Shown piece after piece: positions 1-13,300 of a stretch of DNA of 64,000 nucleotides (positions are counted from its first letter, which is position 1; every line of letters starts with the position of its first letter). Origin of the DNA: Paracentrotus lividus (Eukaryota; Echinodermata; Echinoidea; Camarodonta; Echinidae); assembly GCA_940671915.1 (NCBI GenBank), contig CALNVZ010000174.1, positions 78,728,911 to 78,792,910 of the forward strand. Direction: 5' to 3'. Both the position numbers and the translations under genes were made by a program. The notes under the pieces are model-generated. The model did not search any database. It saw only the letters and a list, made by a program, of their open reading frames with translations, and was not told the origin of the DNA.

Positions 1-251
1 GAGACTATATATACTCTAAAACAGTATGATTAGGATACCCTATAATAATATTTAGTATGGAGGCCTCAATATTTCCTGAGGTGTAGTATACGTGCTCAAC
101 CAAACCATACTACATATAATGACTGTAATGTCAGGTCATATTCCTGGAACAAGACTTATTGGAAGTAGAATGTTAAATTTCTTTAATGTGCAAACTTGAT
201 ACAAAATGGGGAAACAGCATTCATGAAAAAAAAATTAATATATGTATTTAG

Positions 252-384
252 GGTTGAAGACCATGATGACTTGACACCAATATTCAACCGTCAGAGTGAT
301 ATGTTGAACTCTACGTATGGAAACTTCTTCTTGGCTGAATTGATAGAGTCTCAGGATGAAAATAACCAGGCAATCATTGTTGAG
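252..384 (+). CDS. CFAP61: CFAP61 exon w1 (first in window)
   Basis: The acceptor tatttag precedes base 252, and the donor gtatgt follows GAG at 384. The exon completes a split Arg codon and then encodes [11 protein letters not shown] and [15 protein letters not shown], the strongly conserved CFAP61 N-terminal block. It ends in phase 0. A Met-initiated reading from 196 runs through the intron and is not the true start. Confidence 0.9.
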
Positions 385-3300
385 GTATGTAGTTATCCCA
401 TTTTCAGAATATTGATAAAATGTAAATACAACTAAAAGACTTCATTTGTTTGTGTATAACTCATACTCTGCTACAAATGGATTCATTTCATATTTTCAGT
501 CCAATTAGCAAAAAGTAAACCGGAAGAAAATTTGTAGAATATATCCTCATATAGAAAGGACCTTTAAATCAAGACAATAAATGATCCAGTATTTGCCAGG
601 CAGTGCATCTCACATTTAAATTATTTTTATATATATTTATTTATATTAGCTGGTTTTACACGTGGTCACCTCACAACAGAATTTCTGTCACATTTATATT
701 TCACAGATGTATTACATAAATTATTTTCATAAAATAGATTTTGAACAAATCCTTTTGTTAACTGAACTTAATGGAGGAGTATTTTTGCATTGTCCAACGG
801 AAGCCAATTATGAGAAATGACATGGTGAAATATTTCGGGAGGTGGAAATTTTCATGAATTTTCAACTTTTACAGTTTTATTTCTTTCCCCATAGACTGGA
901 AAATGTTTTTAGGGAAATATATTCTATTTTTTTATGCCTCCGCCACCGAAGGTGGTGCCGGAGGCATTATGTTTTCGGGTTGTCCGTCCGTCCGTCTGTA
1001 CGTCCGTCCCGTTTTCGTTCTCGCGATAACTTAAGAACCGTTTGACGGATCACTTTCAAACTTGGATCATGTATGCATATGGTAGGGACAATGATCTGAT
1101 TAGACTTTGGGGTCATTAGGTCAAAGGTCAAAGGTCACAGAGGTCATTGTATGCATGAAAATGGCTCGTTCTCGCCATAACTTAAAAACCGTTTGACGGG
1201 TCAACTTCAAACTTGGGTAATGTGAGCCTATGGGAGGGGCAATGAACTGTTTAGATTTTAGGGTCATGAGGTCAAAGGTCAAAGGTCACAGATGTCATTG
1301 TATACATGAAAATGGCTCGTTCTTGCGATAACTGAAGAACCGTTTGAGGGATCAACTTGAAACTTGGATCATATTTACATATGGGAGGGACAATGAACTG
1401 ATTAGAATTTAGAGTCATGAGGTCAAAGTTCAAAGGCCACAGAGGACATTGTGTACGTGAAAATGGCTTGTTCTTGCGATAACTTAAGAACAGTTTGATG
1501 GATGAACATCAAACTTGGGTCATGTGTGCATATGGTAGGGACAATGAATTTATTATATTTTGAGGTCATGAAGTCAAAGGTCAAGGGTCACAGACGTCAT
1601 TGTATACATGAAAATGGCACGTTCTTGCTGTAACTTCTGAACCGTTTTATGGATCAACTTCAAACTTGGGTCATGTGGGAGGAAAGATGAACTGATTAGA
1701 TTTTTGAGGTCAGGACATCAAAGGTCACTGGTTATTTATGTAAATGACTCGTTTGTGCAATTTCTGAAGGACCTTTGACAGATCAACTTAAACATGTTTA
1801 TCCTTTTTATTACATCAGTAGCCATCCTTCCTGAGTTGGAAATAATGCTGATGATACAACTTTAATAGATTTGGGGTCAATATCTCAAAGATGTCATGGT
1901 ATAAATGGATGTAAAATACTCAACATGCGCATGCCTTTTTTTCCGATGTGGCAATACGGAGGCATGCCTTCCGACCGTGCGCGGTCGAAGATTCATCTAG
2001 TTTCCTTCTAATTGATATTGCTTCAGATGGAAGGTACTGCCGTAGGTTTCTTGAGTCTTTCAACAGATGTAGATGTGGATCTACTGAATACATGTTTTGA
2101 GCTTGGTCCGTTTCATGGTCTCCGCCAGCCACACCCTGATGATGTCCTGAAAGCACCAACTCCTCCTCCACCAGGTAATGATGGAATTAGATGAATAGAC
2201 GGATGGATAGATGGATAGATAGATAGTAGAAAGTTAGATAAACTGATGGTATCCTGAAGGAATTTATATATTCAGATAGTAGATTGTTAGATCCATACAT
2301 ACATTGTTGAAAATAGATAAACATACTTTTATGACACCTTGAAAGCTGCAATCATCCTTGCAACATTGTGATAGATTCAAACTAATATATTGATGGATAA
2401 ATATAGAGAAAGATATAGATAAATAGATATCTAGAGAGATAAATAGATGGATAGATAGATAGATAGATAGATAAATAGATATCTAGAGAGATAAATAGGT
2501 GGATATATAGATATTAGACATGTAGATAAACACATCTGATGAAATCTTGAAAGTTTTACCTCCTTTGTTCTACCAGGTAATAATTAATTCATATTAGTAA
2601 ATTGATGGATGGATTGATAGACAGTCAGTCAGATTGAAAAATAGAGAGCTAGAGAATAAATAGAAAGAAATTGAAGTAGATAGGTAATACATAGACAGAT
2701 GATAGATAATCATTCAGATAGGAATTTAAATAGATTCAGCAAATAATAGTAAAGCTTTGTAACCTCAATAAAAATTGCTTACATAAATCTGACTATTATT
2801 ATAATTATTATCAATATTATCTATTTACTTTCTGCAGAGGAGGCAGCAGCTGATGATGAGATGGTTTCAGGTAGCCAGGCAGGAAGTGAAAAAGCATTGT
2901 CCAGAACGAGCTCGCTTTCTTCCATTAAGAAAGGTAACATCTTGAAGGATCCATGTCATCAAGAGAGGAAAAACAGCTAATGATTTCTTCCTTTAAACTA
3001 ATGATGTAAATCTAATATTTTGAATGAATTGTGAACTTTATAGGTTACATATTCTTTCATTCCTCACTTTATAGGTTACATATTCTTTCATTCCTCACTA
3101 ATTCTTTTATATGTCAGATATTTATTGATATGTAAATGTTCTACAAATGACATCTTTCATTTCACTTTTAATGCTGTGTTTATTAAAAAAAAACAAAAAA
3201 AACTACAGAAATGAATATTACCAACATCAAAATAACTGTTGGACATCCCTTTCATTTTAGTCTTGTGAATTGATAACACCCATGCATTATGCATTCTGAT

Positions 3301-6300
3301 CTTACAGGAGACACTGGTACAGCAGATAGACCTTCAAGCGGCTCCAAGCCTCCTCCCTCTACCCAACCCCCTACCCAGACACCCCTACAGGCCAAGGCTA
3401 CACCCCTGCCTACCAAGACAGGTACACCTATGACAGCAAAGAGCACCCCTCTACCGGCTAAGGGTACCCCCAAACCAGCTGCCACACCACTTAACAAACC
3501 ACCTACTGCGAATGGTGAGGATTTTTTTTTTCTTCCAAACACTTTTTTTTTCCTGTGCAAATATATACCTCCAAGAATGGTAATTGTCATTTGGTCTAAA
3601 CCACAATGACTAATGCCAGTTTGGTCTACTCTCACATGGTGTGATTCCATTTCGTCTACAGCCAGGTTGTCTTCTAACCATTTGGTCTAATTGCCATTTT
3701 GCCTATTTAACACATTGTCTAATTCCCATTTCGTCTTATGTCCATTTCATCTAATGTCCACTTCGTCAATTCCAGGAACAAAATTGAATTCTGCCCAGCT
3801 ACCTGGGATTTTTTTTCCTTCACAGCAACCCCTGCCTAATTTCACACTGCAGTTGTGTGTGTTACTACTGTTGGAGACAAATAAATAATATATTTTCTGT
3901 TCCACTATTAATATTATTTGAGGGCACTTGTTGAGCATTCTAGATAATCAAGATTGTGTTTTTCTTTAAACTCACAGGAAGTATAGCTGAATCAGAGCTG
4001 CATATTGAAGGCAAATTGAGCGATTCCCACATGAAAAGGTATGTTTCATATGCAAAATATAGCAACTATTATTGATCATAAAGGTTTCCTTTAAACATTG
4101 TCTTTAGAAATGATAAATAAATCTAGGATTGTCTCCAGTTTTGGGTCATTTAACATGTTTTAACTTTCGCACCTTAAAAATGCTTTACATGTTGGATAAA
4201 TGATGCAATATAAATAGTGACCAGATACTTGCTCCTTTACTTTCTCAAAGGTATTCATTATCATTATTGTAAAATTTTAAATTTATACAAAGATTTAAGT
4301 TGTAGCTTTCCTTGATTGCATTCAAGTAATCTTGGTTTCATTTTCTCTTTTGAACAGTTCCGCTTCAGTGATGAGTGACAAGGATGAAGTTGAATCGGTC
4401 AAATCAGGAATGTCTAAGGTAGGTTAAAAATGCGCAAATTTCAGTCCTATCAAGGATGAAAAAAGACCTTTGAAAGAGAATACCCTCCTTTAAAGGATTT
4501 TGTAAAGCAGATCATTTGTGGTGTTTAAGAATAATGTAATTTTGCTATATAATTAATTGAACTGTCAATTTGTTATGTTCTAACTTTTATGTACTTCCAA
4601 TTCCTCTTTCATGATACTGATGCTTTTATGGGTTCTAGGACAAACAGCCCCAAGACAATTACCCCCTGCTAAATATCTATCCCTAACGCTACACCTAAGC
4701 CTAACCCTAACCCTATTCTATGGGGTAGTTGCCGTGTGGGTAATTGCCTGGGGTAGTTGTCCTGATATTTCTTTTATATGGTCTTAATATATTTGTTTTA
4801 CAAGTGCACCTTGAGCATTTGATTTTACGTTGATATTCATTACCTTATTATTATTTAAAATCTATTTGTATGCTATTTCAGAGGTCAGGATCCATGGCAT
4901 CAAACCATGAGGTAGCTGAAGAGAGTGCGCCCTCTGAGTTGAGCGTAACACCCCAACCATCCCTGCCGGAGGCTCGTTTTGAACCCACGTACTGCGGTCC
5001 AGCCAATGCTTTCTCCGTTCAGCTCTTCTGTATTGATGAAAGATATGAGATGAGGTAAGTTGTAAGAGATCTTCTTTTTAAGCATTGAGTAGATAATCAC
5101 CGCTTGATGAAAGTGATGGGCAAACTATCACCTCAGAGGCAAGCTGGATGTGCTTTCTTTCTGAAGCAAAGCTGAGGAACAATAGCGTACACATCAAGCT
5201 CACCGAAGAAGTGATAATATGCCTTTTCACTCAAAAACACATTTTTGTAAGAACAAAGTAAGCAAATGACACTGCAATTTTTTCGCGCATACTCAAAATA
5301 ATTAATAAAGCATTATGGCTCTACATGTGCTATGAGCCGCTGAAACTCAAAAGTTCCATGTTTACTAGTGGTGATTGATGATGGGGAAACTACAATTTAT
5401 CACATGTTTGACTTTTGACTAATCCTATTGTAAGATTCTTAGTATGTGAAATATAATGAACAATATCATCTAACACTGATAATAACTGATTTTTATTATT
5501 CCATTGTTATCTCCAGGTCACAAGACTTTCTACCCATGGCATTCTCTCTGTTTCCAGATAGAGATTTCTGTGTCCTCACCGTGCCTCATCTGGTTCCTGA
5601 GTTTCCACTCCTACAGAACTTTGTGGTAAGTACAGTCATTGGTCAGACTGAACAGGTGTGTGCAGATGGATGAATGTTGAAGTGATGTTTATGTTTGAAG
5701 AAAGATGCGTTTCTTGATTTTATGACTTGTGCTCCTGCAACAAGTGCTCAATTGTTGGTTCCATACACAAACTGAATGATTAATATCTACCTTGGACTTA
5801 ACATTACTCCCTACCCTAAACCTAACCCTAAAAACCCTATTGCAGCTCTAACTCTACATCATTCTTAGATGAAAATCAAGCCTGGAGCAATTGTAGCCAA
5901 ATCAAACAATGTATCACCTTTCTTGTTAAACCGTAACAGATTTCAAATGATTTTTTTTTTCCATTCAATCCACAGCGTGTGACACCCAAGTGCCCTAGTG
6001 TCCTACCCCAGGAGTTGTACCTCTTCCACCGGGCGGGGCTTCTCCAATCCTTCACCGTGCGTCCTGCTTGTACCTCTGATGTACCAGCCATCACTACCCT
6101 TGTAGATGGTATCCACAACCAGGAGGTCCTTCTTGCAGATCTGGATCGCTTCAACAAAGCACGAAGAGATGAGGTAAACAGAATAATAATCATTTGTGTT
6201 CTTATAGCACTTAACACCTTCAAAAAAACCCTGAGCTCTGGCTGTTGCATTGCTGAACAGGTAGATACGGGCTGTAATTACAGAGTTTAATTCCAAGAGG

Positions 6301-7338
6301 CCTTAAATCCACTTTAAAAAAAAAAAAAAAGTTATTGAAAGTGTATAGATTAAAAAAACAAAATTGTTTGTCTTATCAATTCTTGAGTCTGAAGCAGAAC
6401 TATCTTTTTACTACTTAAGGTTGAACCTGTCTTCGAACAAATGTGTTAAACCTAGACACTGAAGGATGTTGTAACAAAATTCATCTTTTAATGTCACTTT
6501 TCCGTAGACCCCTGTACAAAATTTGATAAACAAATGCTTGTTTTTCCCTATGAAGTTACAAATATGGATGTTGGGCCTTGTGCAATCAAAATCATCATTT
6601 GATTTTCAAATTTGTAGCAGATATGTACAGTGTAGTTGATCAACAAAAACTTGTTAAAAGTAATGAAAACCAAAAACTCAAATATTTCATGTAGAAAACA
6701 CAGTTACACATTGACAGAACAAATTCTTTCATCACATAAAAATGTTTTGTGGGCACCATGTGGTAAGCCTCATTGAAAAGTTTCCTTTCTTGATTTCCGT
6801 ATATTATTAAATTGCTTTATTTACTCAATATCATGCTTCACAAACACTAATCCCACCCTATCTTAATCCCCTTCTTACAGGATGGCACTCCGATCAAGGC
6901 CTTTGTTGCCACCTGCCATGACCAGGTGGTGGGCGTGGCTTTGACTCGGGCAGAGGAAGACATCGAGTTCATCCGCTCCCATTATAACATAGAAGATTTC
7001 ATCTACTTCAACCATCACCGGAGAGACGAACACGGTCATCTTCATCACTTCGCTATGAATCCCATCTTTCAGCATCGCTCCAAACACTTCTTGAAGGAGA
7101 TCCTACGTCAGAGTCATCACACGTGCCTTTACTATCCTGTGTATCCAACCTACTCAGTGAGTCTTCTGTTGAATATTTTTGGGGGTCATAAATTACTTCT
7201 ATTATGTTAACAGTTTTTCTATACAATTATATATAAAAATTTATAATTCTCTTTCACATCTGTCTCTTCTCTGTCTCTTTTTCTCTCTTACTCTCTCCTT
7301 CTATCTCCCTCTCCCTCCCTCTCCCTCCCTCTCCCTCC

Positions 7339-7376
<38 letters not shown>

Positions 7377-10300
7377 TTGTCCACCTTGTATTTCATCCGT
7401 CTATTCATCTTATATTTGAGAATTGATTACACTTTTTACTTAAACGTACCCCAAATTTTTATGTTTTGTTTGCCCTTTAGCTTCATTATTGACATGATTT
7501 GGGAAATATTGTAAATGTCTTGTGGACTGTTCATGCAAATTGGCCTGATTCTTAAATTGTGATTAATATCATGTTCACTTTATTCATTTGTAAGTGATAC
7601 CCCTGATCATTTTATTTGAATGGTTATCCTCTCTCTATCAGATGGACATGAAACACTCGTTAGTGACGTCTCTCAATTTCATGGTACCAGTCCGAGCTAG
7701 AAGACAGATTGTGTACCCTCTTGAGCAGCTAGGTCAGAATGCTCCTTCAAAGAGAGTCATCAAAGAACAGGTCAGTCATTAATCCATCCATTCTTTGCAC
7801 ATTTGTCAAAATGAGAAACAAGTCATCGGGTAAACTAAGCAAAGGGTCGAGGAAATCGGCAAAATAGTGTAAGAAATCTCAAATTTGGGGGAAAATATTT
7901 ATTTGACTTTCTGAATAATCAATGTTTCATGTGTGCTCTGTAAAAAAAAAAAAATGAGTAAAAAAAGATACGGGAAAAGTATTCAAAAATTGATTATTTT
8001 GCCGATTGACACTTTTCAGACGACTTGGGTCTCATTTTGATATGATGAGTCACATTTATGAAACGCATTTCAAATTTTATTCTGATGATTAAAACCGTAT
8101 GGGAATTTCATTGATAATGATCTATAATTAGTTTTAATGGTTTGTAATAGGACCATCTTATGGTTGAAGACTTGCAAAAGTTTAAGACTGAGTCCTTATT
8201 ATTATTTTTAAAAGTTTCACATGGACAGTGGCCTCTCAGGATATTTTTTCTGTCTCTTTTAGGCCCAAAAAAAGGGGTCTTACAAAGGTCAGATGGTCAA
8301 TAACAATAAGGATTCTAATAAATATAAAATGGATTTTGGTAGAGTGCTTGTTTGCCATCTGTGATGGTTACATCTTTAACTTTGACTTTATAATCCTAAG
8401 TGTTGAATACATAGTCCCTCAAGTCATGAATTGAATTACTACAATCAACAAGATATTATATTACTGGAGCGATAAGATTGTAAGCACCTGAAGATTGTAA
8501 CTATGCTGTATGAGATATCCTTTGGGCGAGGTTATATAATATAGATTACTGGTATCCCTTCCTCCTGGGCCCTTTTAATTTTGGTAAATATGAAAACCTG
8601 GACTTAGGCAAATTTTTTATCTGCTGCGCCATGATGCTTCATCAATCATTCATTTTGATTGATGATTTCTTTCATTTATGCTCCTTTTAAACTCTTTTAA
8701 ACTCTTTTGCCCATGTGTTTCAAATGTGTTGCTAAGTATTATTTGATATGAGCTGTTATCTATTTGCATTGTTTTTGTTTTTTGTAATTCAATCATCAAG
8801 TATTATTATGCCACATCCTAGCATTGAAACATTTGTAACATTGCAATGGCCTAAAAAAAAAATTAAAAAAAAGAAGAAAAGACAATAACCTCTCTCACTT
8901 TTCTTCATGACAGGAGATGTATGCTTTGAGTCACATCAACAGGAAGTTGACCTTGGAGCCAAAGGTCACCATCAATGCTCGTATTGTCGTGGTTGGAGCT
9001 TCAGATACAGGCATTGCTTTCCTCGAAACACTCGCATTCTGGTAAGTTTTTTGTGTGTTTTGTTCTCTTTCTAAGAATGGATATTTTGGTATGTTTGTAT
9101 CGAGCCATTACCTGCCCTTATGTGGAAACTTTCTATATGAAATTCATGTGAACTTGTCAAAATAAACCAAATTACTGTATAAGTCGTCATTTTTGTGAAT
9201 TTTGCAAGACTGTCCTCATAACAATTTCCACTTTTATAAGGCTATTTATAGTAATGAAAACATAAACAAAAATCATGAAATTATCCACTCACAAATTTCC
9301 ATAACTTGTCAATAATCTCTAAATATCCGTATGCTCAAATATTGGCATATACAGTATCCAATATGATGTTTTAAATTGTCTTCACATTTTGAAGTGTAAA
9401 TGAACAGGTAAAGGAACGTATGGCAAGTCCATCTTCTTTCTCAAAGTTTTGCTTTGATTGGTTCTTATATTGACAAAACTCCACTTGCGTACTGGAACGA
9501 CTGAATTGATATGGATTATTACAAATATAAGTGACATTCAAATGTGAAGCACATTTCTAGCAAGGTAAACTTTGATCGAAATATTTGCACATCGGCAATA
9601 ATATGTGAAAACTATGAGCCGAGTATAAAGTTGTCATATCTTTTTACTTATATTTTCACTATTTTTTGTTATTCAGCCCCCACTTGAGATTCAACAACCT
9701 GTGCCTTGTGTCTCCCAATGGTCTACCTGGTAATATGCCATTTGATGAAAATCGATCTCAGTTTCTCTCGACGAGTCATTGTTACACACATGATGAGCTC
9801 TCTCAGATCTCACTCCGATCATGGGTGAACATGGTTTCTTCTAAGATGATTGGTATAAACAGGTTAGTCCCTCTTACAAGTAAACTTAGAGAGTATGGAT
9901 ATTGGAAAGGGAGGGGGTGGGGGACATGTGTCGAAACCATTTGATCCCATTTTCCTATACCATTCATTGTTACACACATGATGAGCTCTCTTGTATCTCA
10001 CTCCGATCATGGGTTAATGTGCATGACATTTTAACCACACTGAGATACATGATATGACATGGTAAAATGTACTATATTCACACCACTTACTTCATTAGCA
10101 TTTCTACTTTCATTTTCAATATCTACAAAAATGAAATATGTTATCTGGACCAATTACTGTCACTTTTAATCAATTAATCAATAAATACATAACTGTTACC
10201 AACTCTTGTTCAAATATATTATTAGAACAAGGAAGTCTTCTAAGAATATTACAATTGTAGTGGTTTAGGCCAAATACATGTAGATTTATTTAGTGCTTCC

Positions 10301-13300
10301 AATAATCTTGTTTTTTTTTTTAATGTCCCTAATTTCCCCAAATTTACACATGTTAATATGCACTGACCCCAGGAATATTAATTCATTTTTTCATACTTTT
10401 CTGAAACTTTTTTTTCCTTCACATGCATAAAACATGAAAGGAAATACAAACATAACTTTATTGGTGTCTGTCAGGGATCAAGAAATACCCATTTAAATAT
10501 TTTGAGACTTATATATATAAAAAACAGTTTTAGAGCTATAGAACTGTTACATATATTCAATAGAATATATATTTTTTGCAATATTTAGAGAGGAATGACA
10601 TTGTTTATAGCCTTGTTTGCTCTCATACTCTTCTCAAACTGAGCCCAGAATAGTTCCTGTCCGTCTTCATCATCTGTCCATAACATGTAAGGTTTGTTTC
10701 GACTCAAGAACAACCTGACAAGATAGGGCAGATGATCATCAGCTATATCCTCCAAAAAGACCAAGATGACCTTGTCCAATCCTGTATCATTGAGATGCTC
10801 TGCCGCAAGACGGAGCTTGGTCATGAACCAAGCATCCCGGATAGACTGGTTGCTTAGCAACAAGACTGTCTTGAAGCTGTTTTCAATGACATCATAGATT
10901 GCATTGATGTAGAACATCCCCAACGGAAGGTCTCCGTCACCGAAGACAATATTCTGCAAATGCGGCAACCTCTCTTCTAGGGCAGGTTTCATGAACTGAA
11001 CAACCCACTCCTCATCTTCCTCCTGGAACATGAGGTTGAGATGAAACTCGTAGTTGTCTTCATTAAAGTCTTCTGCCATTTCTTCGTATCCCAAGACGGC
11101 TAGTTTTAGGAGGAAAAATTTGTGATTGAGCCACCAGCGTTTATTGTATCCGATTATACAGAGACAGCTAGCTACGACACCCAGGAAAGACATCCCAGTT
11201 ATCAACAAGATGTTAACACCACAGTAGTCAGCTGGAACAAACATCAAGATTGGCTTGCCGATCACTGCATTGAAGGATGTGTTGTAACATTGAGTGTGGT
11301 CAGGGTTTTTTAGGTTAATGTCGCTATTTTGAAGCCAGCTAATGAACCAGCTAAATTTACAGTTGCAGGTGAAACGATTAGATGAAATATCAATCATGAG
11401 AGTGTGGTTCGTCGGGAAGAATGTATCTTCCTGTATTGCACTGATTTGATTTCCCGATAGATAGAGATGACGCAGGTGTGGAGTTGCTACAAAGAGGTTT
11501 TTATCAAGTACTTGTAATGAGCTGTTCTTAAAGAAAAGCGATTCAAGATAATACAGCCCAGTTAGAGATGCAGCAGAGGTGGTGACGATTTTGTTCTCAT
11601 CAAGATAAAGATTTTTCAAGGTTGTCAAACCACGAAATAGCCCATGTTTAAGATGAACGATATTAGATTGAGATAAATCAAGTGAATGGAGTTTGATGAG
11701 TGGGCTGAAAACACCAGCATCCAAACTCTTCAGATCATTCCCTTTGAGATTGAGTCTTTTCAGAGAGACAAGCCCCTTGAATAGAGAGGATTGTGTTTCA
11801 TTATCATATAGATCCACGTTCTGTAGGTAATTGTAACTCATGCGTAGTTCTTCTAGAGATCTTGTTCCATTGAATTGATTCATAGATGTCCAGAATGTGT
11901 CTCCATGCGATATATCCAGCTTGACCAGATTCCTCATTCGACTGAAAACTCCATGAAGAAATTGGTTTTGCTCTTTGATCAGATAAAGCTCTTGAAGAGA
12001 CGGCACATTATCAAATGTGAATTCAGAGTAATCCCCTATTTTATTTCGGGATACATCCAAAATCTGTAGGTTAGATAGAACTCCACTGAACATACGTGGG
12101 TGTAGGGTGATAAACTGGTTATAGGAAATGTTGAGCAGTCGAAGTCTAGGGTTATCCCATTGCTGTCGGTCATCTACGTGCCTCAGGACGTTCTTGGAAA
12201 GGTCTAGCGTGAGAAGATTTGACAGGCCATGGAATGACCTCAGATTTATCCTCAGGAGTTCATTGCTTGACAGCATCAATTCCTGCAGCTGAGGATTGCA
12301 GGAGAACATGTCAAACTTCAATGAGTTAATACGGTTATCTGATAGGTCCAGGTGGACCAAGGAATCGAGTCCACAGAAAGAATCCTCAAAGACGGTTGTT
12401 ATCTTGTTCCCTGTCAGTGTCAGTGTTCTGGTTTGATACAAGCCCCAGAAGGCATAGTGCGGAATATAAGCAATGATGTTCCTTTCCATGTTAATAGAAT
12501 CAATGCTGGGTAAGCTCCTGTTGGACAGACTGGAGTTATCAAGACGAATGATGTTCCGTATTCTACAGCCGTACACGGACAACGCGCCGATGGTCGTGTT
12601 GCCAAGGAAAGAAGTCCAGTGGAATTCCTGAAATCTATTGATTTTTAGTTCAAGTGTTCCCACTTGCTTCAAAACTGAGAAAAGGTGCTCTGGTAAATTA
12701 TGCAGGTTATTAGTGCCCAAGGAGAGATAATTTAGAGAGTGGTTCTGGAGAGGTTTAAAGTCAGAGGCTTCGATGGTAGAAATTTCATTATTTCCCAATT
12801 CAATTACAGATATTTTACTTGAATGGGAGAATGCTGAGAAGTCTGCCTTCTGAATGGAATTATCACTGAAATAAATGCTCTGTAGTTCAGGAAGCATTGA
12901 AAGTGCACGACTGGGAATGATTGAAAAATTGTTGCTGAAGAGCACAAGTATTGATAAAAGACTATTTGAGACAAATACAACGTCATGCAAACGGGCCAGC
13001 TTGTTGTGTGTCATGTCCAACGTTCGTAGTTCGGTAAGCGGCCAGAATGATCCTGCTTCTATATCAGAAATAAGGTTTCCTTTCACGCTCAGTGAAGTCA
13101 GCTTCTGAAGATTTTTAAATGAATCATTTTGTAGAACTCTAATCTGGTTGTACGATGCATCTAGTGTGGTCGTGTTCAGTGGTAGATCACTAGGTATTGA
13201 GGTTAGCCCTAGACGTGAGCAGAAAGCTTTAATGCTATTAGTCTTTATTCTGAGCCGACAGCCATTGTTGTGTGATTCTTCAGATTCCAATTGTTCTGTA

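Noticed and set aside
196..435. Met-initiated 79-codon reading at the left edge as the CFAP61 start
   Set aside because: The ATG lies in intron sequence before the tatttag acceptor, and the conserved block begins at an internal codon, so the exon is internal and the true start is upstream of the window.
842..1045. 67-codon plus-strand ORF over the start of the 151-bp repeat
   Set aside because: The VRPSVRPS part is the CCGTCCGTC run of a dispersed repeat, with no family features.
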